Of a stretch of 64,000 nucleotides of DNA, positions 42,686 to 53,092 are shown piece by piece (within the stretch, counting starts at the first letter, position 1; the number at the start of each line of letters is the position of its first letter). The position numbers were made by a program, and so were the translations under genes. Source of the DNA: Planctomycetota bacterium (lineage in GTDB: Bacteria > Planctomycetota > OFTM77); the NCBI GenBank assembly GCA_029260795.1, contig JAJDCO010000096.1:1-64000 (forward strand), read 5' to 3'. The notes under the pieces were generated by a model, which did not search any database, was not told the DNA's origin, and saw only the letters and a list, made by a program, of their open reading frames with translations.

Positions 42686-42976
42686 TCAGCCGTCGTAGCG
42701 AGCGAGCAGTTCCGACTCGCGCAGGATCTTGAACTCTTTGCCATCCACCTTGACGTCGGTGCCGGAGTACTTGCCGAAGAGCACGCGGTCGCCCTTCTTC
42801 ACTGCGAAGCTCGCGCGCTTGCCCGTCGGCAGCAGGAGTCCCTTGCCGACGGCCTTGATCACGCCTTCCTGCGGCTTCTCCTTCGCCGTGTCCGGCAGGA
42901 CGATGCCGCCCGCCGTCGTCGTCTCCGCTTCGCTCACCTCAATCACGAGCCGGTCATCCAAAGGCCGAATCGCCAT
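42686..42976 (-). CDS. groES: co-chaperonin GroES
   Basis: A 96-residue co-chaperonin. The core IRPLDDRLVIEVSEAETTTA, the mobile loop GGIVLPDTAKEKPQEG and DRVLFGKYSGTDVKVDGKEF are all typical and the length is normal. It is placed between two groEL genes on the minus strand. Confidence 0.96.
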   Translation of the reverse strand: MAIRPLDDRLVIEVSEAETTTAGGIVLPDTAKEKPQEGVIKAVGKGLLLPTGKRASFAVKKGDRVLFGKYSGTDVKVDGKEFKILRESELLARYDG

Positions 42977-43041
42977 CTATCTCGCTCCTGTTCATTGTTC
43001 TTGTGTGTGTGCGGTCGAGTCCGGGCTTCACGGGGCGAGGC

Positions 43042-44739
<1,698 letters not shown>

Positions 44740-45174
44740 GCTCACATTCCTCCTCAGTGTTTCTGGCTGATCAGAGCCGGAAAGCCCGTCGGCTTCGGCT
44801 CCGGGGGAGCACGAGGCCGGCTGGCCTCGGCGGGATCTCCGTCCGCGACGAACAGTCGTCGGGCGAGGACCTTATCTGCTGTTGTGGCCCGAGCTTTCGG
44901 GCTCGAAAGTCCGATCGAGACGGCGGTCGACGAAAGACGCCGACCGCCTGAAGGAGGCCGAGGGAACAAAAGAGATGCCAAACCGCGTCTCAGAAGGCCC
45001 GAGAAGCCTACGGCCTCAACTGGCCGGGCTTTCGCGCTTGCAAGGGATCTCGAGCGCGGGCTTCAATGGGTCTTGCGTGGCTGCCAGTCTGGCAGAGGGC
45101 TCCGACTCGAGCTCGAGCCGTCTGTCAATTTGACAGCAGAGACACAGGTGCAATCGGTTGGGGAACCACCCGCG
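44740..45174. other. divergent intergenic region between groEL and the NPCBM-protein gene
   Basis: 435 bp that should hold the promoter of the chaperone cluster (leftward) and of the NPCBM gene (rightward). No CIRCE element (TTAGCACTC-N9-GAGTGCTAA) was found. The one clear feature is the dyad at 45122-45136. The plus-strand frame is open across part of the region but shows no protein features. Confidence 0.5.
45122..45136. promoter_or_regulatory. perfect dyad upstream of the NPCBM-protein gene
   Basis: CTGTCAATTTGACAG: 7-bp arms CTGTCAA/TTGACAG around one T, ending 38 bp before the ATG at 45175. Its size and AT-rich centre fit a dimeric repressor operator. TTGACA within the right arm also resembles a -35 box, but no clear -10 box follows at the right distance. 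Confidence 0.45.
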
Positions 45175-46392
45175 ATGAATCGACTGAGAATTCCGGCTGC
45201 CTGGACGATCCTCGGCCTCCTGTCCCTGGCCCCGACCGCTTCGGCCCAGCGAGCGGTGATCTCGCGGCTCGATGGTGAGGTCGTCAAGCTCGCCCGCTTG
45301 GTCTCGATCGAAGAGGATCGTCTGCAAGGGATCGACGACGACGGTGAGACGCGGGAGCTCGATCTCAGCAGCCTGGTCGCGGTCGAGTTCGGGCGTACGC
45401 GGGTGCCTTCCAATGCCGATGTGCGCTTGCGCTTCTTCAATGGCGACAACATCGGGGGAGTGATCATCGGGGGAGACGACCAAGTCGTCGAGCTCGAGCA
45501 TCGCGATCTCGGCCCGATCCGCTTCGACATCGAGACGGTCGCCGAGCTCCAGGTCCTCGGCAATCTCGGCGAGATCCGTCGCATCTTTCGACCGCGCGAT
45601 GGGGAGGACACGCTCTATCTCTTCCGAGAAGGCGGGCAATCGGATGTGCTGACCGGCACGCTCGAGAGCTTCGGTCGCGACGGCATCGAGTTCGACTCTC
45701 CCCTGGGGATCAAGACCTATCGCTACTCCGAGCTGGTGGCGCTCGCCTTGCCCCCACTGGGGGAGCCCGACAAGGCCGAAGGCCTCCGCGCACAGCTCGC
45801 CCTGCGGACGGGCGGCCGCCTGACCGGTCGCCTCCAGGGCATCAATCAAAGCAAGCTCGCGGTCGCTCTCGATCAAGGAGTCGAGATCGCGGTACCGGTC
45901 GCAGCCGTCTTGGAGGTGAGCCTTCGCAGCGATCGCTTCGCACACCTCTCCGATCTCGAGCCCACGGAGGTCGTCGAGCAACCCGCCTTCGGAGACAGTC
46001 AGACCTTCCTGTTTCCCTTCCAGCGGGACAGCTCCGTCACCGGGGGACCACTGCGGCTAGGCGGCCGTGTCTACCTCAAGGGACTCGGCGTTCACTCGCG
46101 CTGTCGATTGACCTATGACCTCGGCGGCCAGTATGCCTCCTTCCGGAGCCTGATCGGCATCGACGACTCGGTGCTCGATCTCGAGGCCCGCGGCTCGGTC
46201 GTCTTCCGAGTGCTCGCCGATGGACAGAAGGTCTTCGAGAGCGACGTGGTCCAAGGGGGCTCGCCTCCGGTGGCGATTCCGGCCATCGACCTGAGCGACG
46301 TGCGTCGCTTGCAGCTCGAGGTGGATTTCGCAACCGAGTTCGATATCGCCGATCGTGCGAACTGGGTGCGTCCGATACTGCTGCGCAAGTGA
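45175..46392 (+). CDS. secreted NPCBM-domain protein
   Basis: A 405-residue exported protein with a signal peptide (IPAAWTILGLLSLAPTASA, cut before QRA). The N-terminal two thirds are beta-rich repeats of the form LDGEVVKLARLVSIEEDRLQ and LRTGGRLTGRLQGINQSKLA. The C-terminal part (about 280-403) is an NPCBM (novel putative carbohydrate-binding module) domain: RVYLKGLGVHSRCRLTYDLG, then FRSLIGIDDSV and RLQLEVDFATEFDIADRANW. This architecture is frequent in planctomycetes. The ATG at 45175 follows GGGGAA. Its end overlaps the glycerate kinase gene by one base (TGATG). Confidence 0.87.
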   Translation: MNRLRIPAAWTILGLLSLAPTASAQRAVISRLDGEVVKLARLVSIEEDRLQGIDDDGETRELDLSSLVAVEFGRTRVPSNADVRLRFFNGDNIGGVIIGGDDQVVELEHRDLGPIRFDIETVAELQVLGNLGEIRRIFRPRDGEDTLYLFREGGQSDVLTGTLESFGRDGIEFDSPLGIKTYRYSELVALALPPLGEPDKAEGLRAQLALRTGGRLTGRLQGINQSKLAVALDQGVEIAVPVAAVLEVSLRSDRFAHLSDLEPTEVVEQPAFGDSQTFLFPFQRDSSVTGGPLRLGGRVYLKGLGVHSRCRLTYDLGGQYASFRSLIGIDDSVLDLEARGSVVFRVLADGQKVFESDVVQGGSPPVAIPAIDLSDVRRLQLEVDFATEFDIADRANWVRPILLRK

Positions 46393-47729
46393 TGGATCAC
46401 GAGCTCGTCCGTCTTCGACGCGCCGCCGCGATGATCCATGGCGCTGCCGTCGCGGCGACGCGAGCGGATCGCGCGGCGGACCGCTGCATCCGTTGGGACG
46501 GGGACCGGCTGCGCTTCGGCGAGCGATCGGTATCGATGGCGAACGAGCGCAGAATCTGGGTCGTGGGGGCTGGCAAGGCGGCCGCACAGATCGCTGGCGT
46601 GCTCGAGCTGAAAGTCGGCTCACGGATCGCAGGCGGAGTCGTCATCGTCAAGGACGGTCATGGGATCCCGCTCGAGAAGGTCTTCGTGCGCGAGGCGGCT
46701 CATCCGGTGCCCGATGCGCGCGGTGTGGCGGCGACCCGAGAGATTCTCGGGCTGGTGGAAGGAATGCCGGAAGAGGATCTGCTGGTCGTCGTCCTGACGG
46801 GCGGCGGCTCCGCGCTCTTGGTCGCACCGTGTCCCGGTGTCTCGCTGGACGACAAGGTCGAGGTGACTGAGCTCCTGCTGCGGGCTGGCGCCGAGATCGA
46901 CGAGATCAACTGCGTGCGCAAGCATCTCTCGAGCGTCAAAGGCGGTGGCCTGGCGCGTGCAGCTCAGGCCAAGGACATCGTGACACTGGTGCTCTCGGAC
47001 GTGCTCGGGGACCCACTCGACGTCATCGCCTCGGGGCCGACCGCGGGCGATGCGACTCGGTTCTCGACGGCGGTGGATGTCTTGAAGCGTCGCGAGCTCT
47101 GGAGTGAGGTGCCGCCAGCAGTGCGTGCTCACTTCGAGCGAGGCTTGGCGGGTTCGGAGCCCGAGACTCCGCGACCCGACAACGCCCGAATCGCCGGTGT
47201 GCAACACGTCCTGTTGGCCAACAACGCCGCGGCGCTCGCGGCCGCCGAGCGACAGGCGGAAGATCTCGGCTACGAGACCGTGCGATTGACTTCGCGTCTC
47301 CGTGGTGAGGCGCGGGAAGCCGGGCGATTCCTCGCCGCGCTGGCCTGGGACGCGGCTGAGGCCCGGAGGCCGGCTTGCCTCCTAGCCGGTGGCGAGGTGA
47401 CGGTGACGATGAAGCGAATGGGCCTCGGAGGTCGTTGCCAAGAGCTCGCACTCGCCGCGGCGGCCGATCTGCGGGGCTTGGAGCGGTCGGTGGTGCTCCT
47501 GGCCGCCGGCACCGATGGCACCGACGGACCGACCGATGCCGCGGGCGCTTTCGCGACACCTCTCACGTGGGGCCGAGCGCTGGCGTCGGGATACGACCCG
47601 GAGAAGGGCCTGCGGGAGCACGACGCCTACCCGATCCTCCGAGCCAGCGACGAGCTCTTCATCACTGGCCCGACCGGCACCAACGTGCTGGACCTCTACC
47701 TGATCCTGACGGGCGACCCGGATGCGTAA
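46392..47729 (+). CDS. glycerate 2-kinase (DUF4147/MOFRL family)
   Basis: A 445-residue kinase phosphorylating D-glycerate to 2-phosphoglycerate. The N-terminal DUF4147 domain has VVGAGKAAAQIAGVLE, LVVVLTGGGSALLVAPCPG, and NCVRKHLSSVKGGGLARAAQ. The C-terminal MOFRL domain has LAGGEVTVTMKRMGLGGRCQ and AAGTDGTDGPTDAAGAF. The ATG at 46392 shares its A with the TGA of the upstream gene; a GTG one codon earlier is also possible. Translational coupling to a secreted carbohydrate-binding protein is curious but gives no clear functional link. Confidence 0.9.
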   Translation: MDHELVRLRRAAAMIHGAAVAATRADRAADRCIRWDGDRLRFGERSVSMANERRIWVVGAGKAAAQIAGVLELKVGSRIAGGVVIVKDGHGIPLEKVFVREAAHPVPDARGVAATREILGLVEGMPEEDLLVVVLTGGGSALLVAPCPGVSLDDKVEVTELLLRAGAEIDEINCVRKHLSSVKGGGLARAAQAKDIVTLVLSDVLGDPLDVIASGPTAGDATRFSTAVDVLKRRELWSEVPPAVRAHFERGLAGSEPETPRPDNARIAGVQHVLLANNAAALAAAERQAEDLGYETVRLTSRLRGEAREAGRFLAALAWDAAEARRPACLLAGGEVTVTMKRMGLGGRCQELALAAAADLRGLERSVVLLAAGTDGTDGPTDAAGAFATPLTWGRALASGYDPEKGLREHDAYPILRASDELFITGPTGTNVLDLYLILTGDPDA

Positions 47730-47924
47730 GGGCCGGATCAAGTCAATGCAACCCGAGCGCGTTCATGGAGAGTCCGGAGTGCGTCCGCGAAGCGAGGCAC
47801 GAGCGGAGCTGACGCTCGCGCAGCGCCCGCCGCCCTCTCAACGTGCGTCTTTGTTCCTTCCGTCGACACGACGTGGTAACCTGCCGCGCTTTCGCGCAAC
47901 CCATCTCCATCCGAGAGAGCACCC

Positions 47925-48476
47925 ATGAAAGGTGTGGTCGTTCACTTCGATCCCGAGCGTGGCTTCGGCTTCCTGCGCACTCCCGAGCACGAGGAAGACG
48001 TCTTCGTGCACGTGCGCGAGGTGCGCGATCGGCAGACGCTCAGTCCGGGGCAATCGGTCCGCTTCGAGATGCGGCAAGGTGAAAAGGGCATGGAGGCGCA
48101 TACGGTGATCCCCGGCGGCAAGCCGATCTCGCCCGTGGCCGGCTTCGGCGTCGTGGCGCTCTTGATCGCGGGCGGGATCGCGCTCGCGCTCGTACAGTGG
48201 CTCGAGTGGCCGGCCCTGGCCACCTGGCTGATCGGCATCAGCTTGGTGACCTTCGGAACCTACGGCTGGGACAAGTGGCAAGCCAAGCGCCAAGGCTTCC
48301 GCGTTCCCGAGCTCGTGTTGCACGGAGAGGCGCTCGTCGGCGGCACGCTCGGTGCCTTGATCGGCCAGTCGCTGTTCCGCCACAAGACGATCAAGGGCCG
48401 CTTCCGAATCGTCTTCTGGACGATCTTCGTCCTGCAGATCGCCGGGATCATCTGGTACTTGATCGCGCGGGGTTGA
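47925..48476 (+). CDS. cold-shock domain/DUF1294 membrane protein
   Basis: A 183-residue fusion. Residues 1-65 form a cold-shock OB-fold (KGVVVHFDPERGFGFLRTPE, EDVFVHVREV, the RNP1/RNP2-like strands). Then come three membrane segments with the DUF1294 signature YGWDKWQAKRQGFRVPE and GTLGALIGQSLFRHKTIKG, ending LQIAGIIWYLIARG. The fusion is well known across bacteria; its job is unclear, perhaps RNA binding at the membrane. An AGAGAG purine stretch precedes the ATG. Confidence 0.9.
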   Translation: MKGVVVHFDPERGFGFLRTPEHEEDVFVHVREVRDRQTLSPGQSVRFEMRQGEKGMEAHTVIPGGKPISPVAGFGVVALLIAGGIALALVQWLEWPALATWLIGISLVTFGTYGWDKWQAKRQGFRVPELVLHGEALVGGTLGALIGQSLFRHKTIKGRFRIVFWTIFVLQIAGIIWYLIARG

Positions 48477-49093
48477 GCACCTCGTCTGCGCGGAGCGACG
48501 AGCGGATTCGCTCGCCGCGGGAAGCTCGAGACCGGAAGAGAATCGAATCGTCGCGCGCAAGCCGCGATGGGCTGTGAGCGTTCTCTTCCCGGCAGAGTTG
48601 TCTCATCTGGTGTCTCACCACACGTTGACACACAGAGGTTGTCGGCTGCGAACTCCTTGGCATCAGCTCCGCCCGAGAGCTCCGCGTGGATGAAGACATG
48701 ATTCGTCCATCGGCTCTCGAGATAGGTGTTCGGCCTCCCAGGTGGTCTGACTAAGTAGCGAGTTTCGACCCAGTTCTCACCGAGTGCCCCCAGTGCGTTC
48801 AGGCTGCGACCCTTGTCGACCCTTCGGCCTCGCAGCTCGACATGCATCTTGCTGTCCAAACCCTCCCTTCCGGGCGGTCCTATCCAAGGATGGTCCGCAA
48901 AGTCCGTCCCGTACCGCATGGAATCGAGCTGGTCGGTGAGGACGTCGGGAAGGCGCTTTTGCTGGCGCGCCAGCTCGAACGAGCGCTCGATTAGCCAGGC
49001 GTGCGTCGACCCCTTGAATGGGACCGGACGCGGCGCGGTGAGTGGATCACTCGCGAGCCCGAGAGTGAGCAGGAGCAGTAAGTGAGTGAACAT
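48260..49093 (-). pseudogene. probably 3'-truncated secreted protein gene
   Basis: The first ~150 residues look genuine: signal peptide (FTHLLLLLTLGLASDPLTA) and a protein beginning FKGSTHAWLIERSFELARQQ, with DFADHPWIGPPGREGLDSKM and ESRWTNHVFIHAELSGGAD. After about residue 155 the frame turns arginine-rich and featureless, and its last ~217 bp run antisense into the CSD/DUF1294 gene. The original 3' end seems to have been lost near 48600. It may be related to zinc phospholipase/P1-nuclease-like proteins (HAWL near the mature start), but that is weak. An intact shorter gene is not visible. Confidence 0.5.
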
Positions 49094-49219
49094 TCTCAGA
49101 TTCCTTTGTCACTTCGTTTTCCGATTCTGGATGAGCACGGCGACCCACTGCTTGGCCTTTGATCGGGCCGGGGCTTGGATCACGGCCGAGGGCGAGATTG
49201 GGGCCCTTTCTAGAGCTCT

Positions 49220-49534
49220 TCACCAGGGAACGTATCCCTCGATCCCGACCTGGACGTAACCGGCGTCGGAGCCTTCGACGACCTGCCGCATGTAGTCGCC
49301 GACCACGGCGACGTGGTCCTGTCTCTTCTTGCTCCAGAAGATGCGGAGTGGTCGGGTGCCGGCACGTTGGGTCTCGTAGGCCCAACCCTCGATGCCTAGG
49401 TCCCGATAGCGGGCACTTGAGCCCCGGACGGCTTTCAGAAGGCGCTCCGAGCCGGCCAAGACGTGATCGCCCCGGGAGCTGCTCCAAAACAGGTGGATGG
49501 GACGCGTGCTCGGCGCCGCCTTAACCCGCAGTTC
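49220..49534 (-). pseudogene. 5'-truncated fragment of a tandem-repeat (DUF5648-like) protein
   Basis: The frame, open from 49534 to a stop at 49220, encodes two copies of a ~45-residue unit: STRPIHLFWSSSRGDHVLAG followed by YRDLGIEGWAYE, then GTRPLRIFWSKKRQDHVAVV followed by YVQVGIEGYVPW and the stop. Consensus TRPLxxFWSxxRxDHV...GIEGYV resembles repeats in secreted DUF5648-type proteins (PLYRFWSxxRxDHF...GIEGYV). The frame is closed upstream by a stop and has no good start, so this looks like the surviving C-terminal end of a longer gene. An internal ATG at 49459 gives a 79-residue product. Confidence 0.55.
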
Positions 49535-49821
49535 TCACCAGCCATCTACTGCGGCGCCGAATGTACCCATGCCTGCTGCGTCAAGCTTCCTGCGCCGCCT
49601 CGACGACCTGCAGCGAGGTCGACTGCGGCGTGCTCGGTCGCTTTCCTTGCATCCACGGGCATCTTCGACACCTCGCGACGATGTCTGGTGAGGAATGCGG
49701 GCTAAGGCGGCCGAGGAGGGCACGGTTCATTTCGAGGGGGAATCTGCGATCCCGCTTGATGTCTGGGCACCGACCAGGAATGCTGAACGGCTTCACATCG
49801 CGCCCCACTCAGGAGCCATCG

Positions 49822-51069
49822 GTGACCGAGCCTCTCCCCGTCCCCGTCGTCGACCGCACCGCCATTCGCGCCCAGTTTCCGGCGTTGGCGAGCGAGACCA
49901 TGTTCCTCGACAACGCGGGTGGCACGCAGGTGCCCCTAGCGCTGCTGGACCGGACTCGGGACTACTTCCTCGAGACCTTCGTGCAGCTCGGTGCCGATTA
50001 CGAGCTCTCGCAGCGAGCGGGCGAAGTCATCGATCGCGCTCGGAGCTTTCTGCGCACTCTGGTGCACGGTGACGGCATCGGCGAGGTCGTGATCGGGCCG
50101 TCGACGTCGGCCTTGTGTGCGATGCTCGCCAACTGCTACGCGCGGTCACTCGACTCGGGGCGCGACGAGATCATCGTGTGCGAGCTGGGTCACGAAGCCA
50201 ACATCGGCCCCTGGACGCGGCTCGAAGGACGTGGCTACACGGTTCGCACCTGGAAGGTCCACCCCGAAACCCAGACCTGCCGCATCGAGGATCTCGAGAC
50301 TCTCCTGAGCTCGCGAACGCGCCTGGTCGCGTTGCCGCACGTGTCGAACCTGCTGGGTCGCATCGAGGATCTCGAGGCCGTCACGCACCTGACTCACGGC
50401 CGGGGTGCACGCGTGGTCGTGGACGGCGTCGCCTACGCCCCCCACCGCGCCATCGATGTCGCTGGCTGGCGGGCCGACTGGTACGTCTTCTCGGCCTACA
50501 AGTTCTACGGTCCCCACATCGCGGCTCTCTTCGGGACGCACGAAGCCTTCGCCGAGCTCGAGGGGCCCAATCATTTCTTCATTCCTTCTTACGAAGTCCC
50601 CTACAAGTTCGAGCTGGGGGGCGTGAACCATGAAGGCTGTGCGGGATTGCTCGGAGTCGAGGACCACTTCGCCTTTCTGGCGGGACGAGAGCCCGGAGAG
50701 GCACTCGACCGAAGCGCCATCGAAACGGCTTGTGGTGTGATGGAGGCTTGCGAAGCGCCTCTCCAAGCGGCGCTGATCGAGTACCTCGTTCGCAAGCCCA
50801 AGGTGCGGATCATCGGTCCGCCCGAGATCGACCCGAAGACTCGCGTCAGCACGATCAGCTTCGTGCACGAGGACAAGAGCTCGGCCGACATCGCCCGCGC
50901 CGCCAATCGCCAGAAGCTCGGCATCCGGTTCGGGCACTTCTATGCCTGGTCGCTGTGCGAAGCCTTGGGGCTCGACCCCGAGGACGGCGTCGTCCGCACC
51001 AGCCTCGTCCATTACAACGAGCTGGCCGAGGTCGAACGCCTCATCGATTGCTTCGAGCACGTTCTCTGA
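49822..51069 (+). CDS. class V aminotransferase / cysteine desulfurase-like protein
   Basis: A 415-residue PLP-dependent enzyme. The PLP lysine lies in YVFSAYKFYGPHIAALFGT; VVVDGVAYAPHRAIDV holds the Asp that binds the pyridine nitrogen; VIGPSTSALCAMLANCYARS is the phosphate-binding turn; and ELGHEANIGPW resembles the ExxHHSNxxPW motif of SufS-like enzymes. The loop cysteine of true cysteine desulfurases is not obvious, so the exact reaction (desulfurase, selenocysteine lyase or another lyase/aminotransferase) is open. I chose the GTG at 49822 because AGGAG lies 7 bases upstream; the frame is open further. It is convergent with the tam-like gene, 4 bp apart. Confidence 0.85.
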   Translation: MTEPLPVPVVDRTAIRAQFPALASETMFLDNAGGTQVPLALLDRTRDYFLETFVQLGADYELSQRAGEVIDRARSFLRTLVHGDGIGEVVIGPSTSALCAMLANCYARSLDSGRDEIIVCELGHEANIGPWTRLEGRGYTVRTWKVHPETQTCRIEDLETLLSSRTRLVALPHVSNLLGRIEDLEAVTHLTHGRGARVVVDGVAYAPHRAIDVAGWRADWYVFSAYKFYGPHIAALFGTHEAFAELEGPNHFFIPSYEVPYKFELGGVNHEGCAGLLGVEDHFAFLAGREPGEALDRSAIETACGVMEACEAPLQAALIEYLVRKPKVRIIGPPEIDPKTRVSTISFVHEDKSSADIARAANRQKLGIRFGHFYAWSLCEALGLDPEDGVVRTSLVHYNELAEVERLIDCFEHVL

Positions 51070-51073
51070 TCGG

Positions 51074-51844
51074 TCAGCGGCGAGTCCACATCAGGATTCG
51101 CTTGAACGGATAGAAGAACGGTCGGTGATCCTCGAGCGTCGTCAGGAGCCGCTCCCGATAGCGCTCGAGGTAGCCAGCGAAGCCGTCCTCGGAGAGGCGC
51201 TTCTGGTAAGCGGTGAGCAACGTCCCGCGCACCCATTCCAGCACCGACTCCGGGCCTTCCAGCTCGTGCGGGTAGACCTCCAAACGCACGACCGGCGCGC
51301 GAAAGCCCAGGCTCCAGAGCAACGCAGAGTACTCCTCGGGCACCAGGACCGGCGCTCGTCGAACGAAGCCTTGCAGCTCGGTTCGAAAGGGCTCCTGGGA
51401 GGCGACCTCGGCGGCGACGCGATGCGAAGCATGATCGAAGTTGGCCGGGATCTGGATCGCGAGCTGACCGCCCGGGGCCAACCACCCAGCGATCCGGGTC
51501 CACAACCCTGGATGATCCGGCAGCCAATGCAGCGCCGCGTTCGAGAAGACGAGATCCACCGCCGCCGAAGGCTCGAAATCGGCGAGGTCGGCCTTCTCGA
51601 ATCGCAACCCGTTCCCCGAGTGCTCCGCGCTGGCGGCGAGCATGGCGTCAGAGCGATCGACACCGAGTGTCTCGGCCAGCTCCAGCTTCTCGTGCAATGC
51701 CCGCGTCAGCTCGCCCGTACCGCAGCCCAGATCGAGGGCGCGCCCACCCGGGATGGGCGCCACCCCGCCGAGGAGATCCCAAAACGGGCGGCTGCGCTCG
51801 TCTTGAAAACGATGATACTGCTCCGGGCTCCAGTCCGTCGTCAT
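51074..51844 (-). CDS. tam: trans-aconitate 2-methyltransferase-like SAM methyltransferase
   Basis: A 256-residue class I methyltransferase. The opening TTDWSPEQYHRFQDERSRPF and the SAM-binding LDLGCGTGELTRALHEK, then LVFSNAALHWLPDHPGLW, follow Escherichia coli Tam closely. Tam methylates trans-aconitate, a toxic by-product of aconitase. The ATG at 51844 has GGAG upstream; a start 13 codons earlier is open but unsupported. Confidence 0.83.
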   Translation of the reverse strand: MTTDWSPEQYHRFQDERSRPFWDLLGGVAPIPGGRALDLGCGTGELTRALHEKLELAETLGVDRSDAMLAASAEHSGNGLRFEKADLADFEPSAAVDLVFSNAALHWLPDHPGLWTRIAGWLAPGGQLAIQIPANFDHASHRVAAEVASQEPFRTELQGFVRRAPVLVPEEYSALLWSLGFRAPVVRLEVYPHELEGPESVLEWVRGTLLTAYQKRLSEDGFAGYLERYRERLLTTLEDHRPFFYPFKRILMWTRR

Positions 51845-51985
51845 GAGGGCTCCAATCTTCGCCTCCACCTCGGTGGACGTCATTCGCGATCCGCTGATCG
51901 AGGTCGACGCGCACCCTGAGCATGCCTTCCCGCTCGTCCGACGGAAAGCCGGCGCTCCGAGTCGAACGGAGGGTACCGAAACCAG

Positions 51986-53092
51986 TCAGGCCGTCGGAGG
52001 TCGTCCTGGGCGCGGTGCACCACTCAGCTGACTTGCCATCTCGAGGATGCGCGTCCGGAGCGCGCGCGCGAGGTCCTCGACCTCGTGGACCTCGCCTTGA
52101 ACGCCGGCTTCGAGAACGGCGCGCGGCATGGAGCCCGCTTCGGCGGTGTCGGGGTTCTGCAGGAGAATCCGTCCGCCCTGATTCGCGATGACCGAGGCGC
52201 CCGCCGAGGCGTCGCGGCCCAGTCCAGTGAGAACGACCCCGAGACAGAATCTCCCGAAGACCGAAGCGGCACTCCGGAAGAGCGGGTCGGCCGCAGGACG
52301 CACGAAGTTCTCCGTCGGCTCGTTGCTGAGCTCCAGGCTCAGGCCACGCCCTCGTTGGATCTTGAGATGGCGGTTCCCGGGAGCCAGGTAGAGATGCCCG
52401 GGCTGAGGCACGGTTCCGGCGCGGGCCAGCGAAACGCACAGGTTGGTATCGCGCTGCAGTCGCTGGGCGAAGTTCTCGAGCATCCAGGCCGGCCCATGCT
52501 GCACGAGATAGTAGGAGGCGGGCAGATCGACATCGAGCCCCGGCAGAAGGCGGCCCAGCACGCTCGGGCCGCCCGTGCTCGCCGCCAAGCAGACGCCGAC
52601 ATGCGCGGGGAGATCGGTCGGGCTCGACGGGCTCCGATCGAAGACGGTTGACCCGAGGCCCGCCGCGGTCAGCCTCGCCTCGAGGCGAGCACGATCCTCC
52701 GGCTCGGCGCTCTCCCCGTCGAGGCGTTGCACGAGGCGTCGCGCAATCTGGTCGGGGAGATAGGGCTTCGCCACGAACTCGTTCGCTCCCGCGTCGATGG
52801 CATGGGAACGCGCTTCGGGGGACGAGCCCAGTGCCGTTATCACGATGATCCAGGGAACGGGATCGACCTCGCTCCGAATCATGCGAATCAGGCGCATGCC
52901 ATCGAGCCGAGGCATCATCCAGTCGGTCAAGACCGCATCGAAGCGATGACGCTGAAGGAGCTCCCAGGCCTCGACGCCATCCTGAGCCAAAGAGACGTCG
53001 AAACCGACGGCCAGGAGGCCCCGCTCGAGAAGCACGGCGCTGGGCACATCGTCTTCGACGACGAGCACTCGGAGGCTACTCAACCGGCCCAT
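51986..53092 (-). CDS. cheB: chemotaxis-type receiver/methylesterase CheB
   Basis: A 368-residue two-domain protein. Residues 7-125 are a receiver domain (VLVVEDDVPSAVLL, phosphoacceptor Asp in VLTDWMMPRLDGM, ITALGSS, Lys in FVAKPYLP). Residues about 165-350 are the CheB methylesterase: catalytic Ser in LAASTGGPSVLG, His in YLVQHGPAW, and Asp in VLTGLGRDASAG (usually GMGxDG). It would remove methyl groups from receptor glutamates when phosphorylated. Its start overlaps the end of cheR by 13 bp. No cheA, cheW, cheY or receptor gene is in the window. Confidence 0.88.
   Translation of the reverse strand: MGRLSSLRVLVVEDDVPSAVLLERGLLAVGFDVSLAQDGVEAWELLQRHRFDAVLTDWMMPRLDGMRLIRMIRSEVDPVPWIIVITALGSSPEARSHAIDAGANEFVAKPYLPDQIARRLVQRLDGESAEPEDRARLEARLTAAGLGSTVFDRSPSSPTDLPAHVGVCLAASTGGPSVLGRLLPGLDVDLPASYYLVQHGPAWMLENFAQRLQRDTNLCVSLARAGTVPQPGHLYLAPGNRHLKIQRGRGLSLELSNEPTENFVRPAADPLFRSAASVFGRFCLGVVLTGLGRDASAGASVIANQGGRILLQNPDTAEAGSMPRAVLEAGVQGEVHEVEDLARALRTRILEMASQLSGAPRPGRPPTA

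Noticed and set aside
44740..45174. CIRCE/HrcA heat-shock operator before groEL
   Set aside because: No TTAGCACTC-N9-GAGTGCTAA-like sequence was found on either strand.
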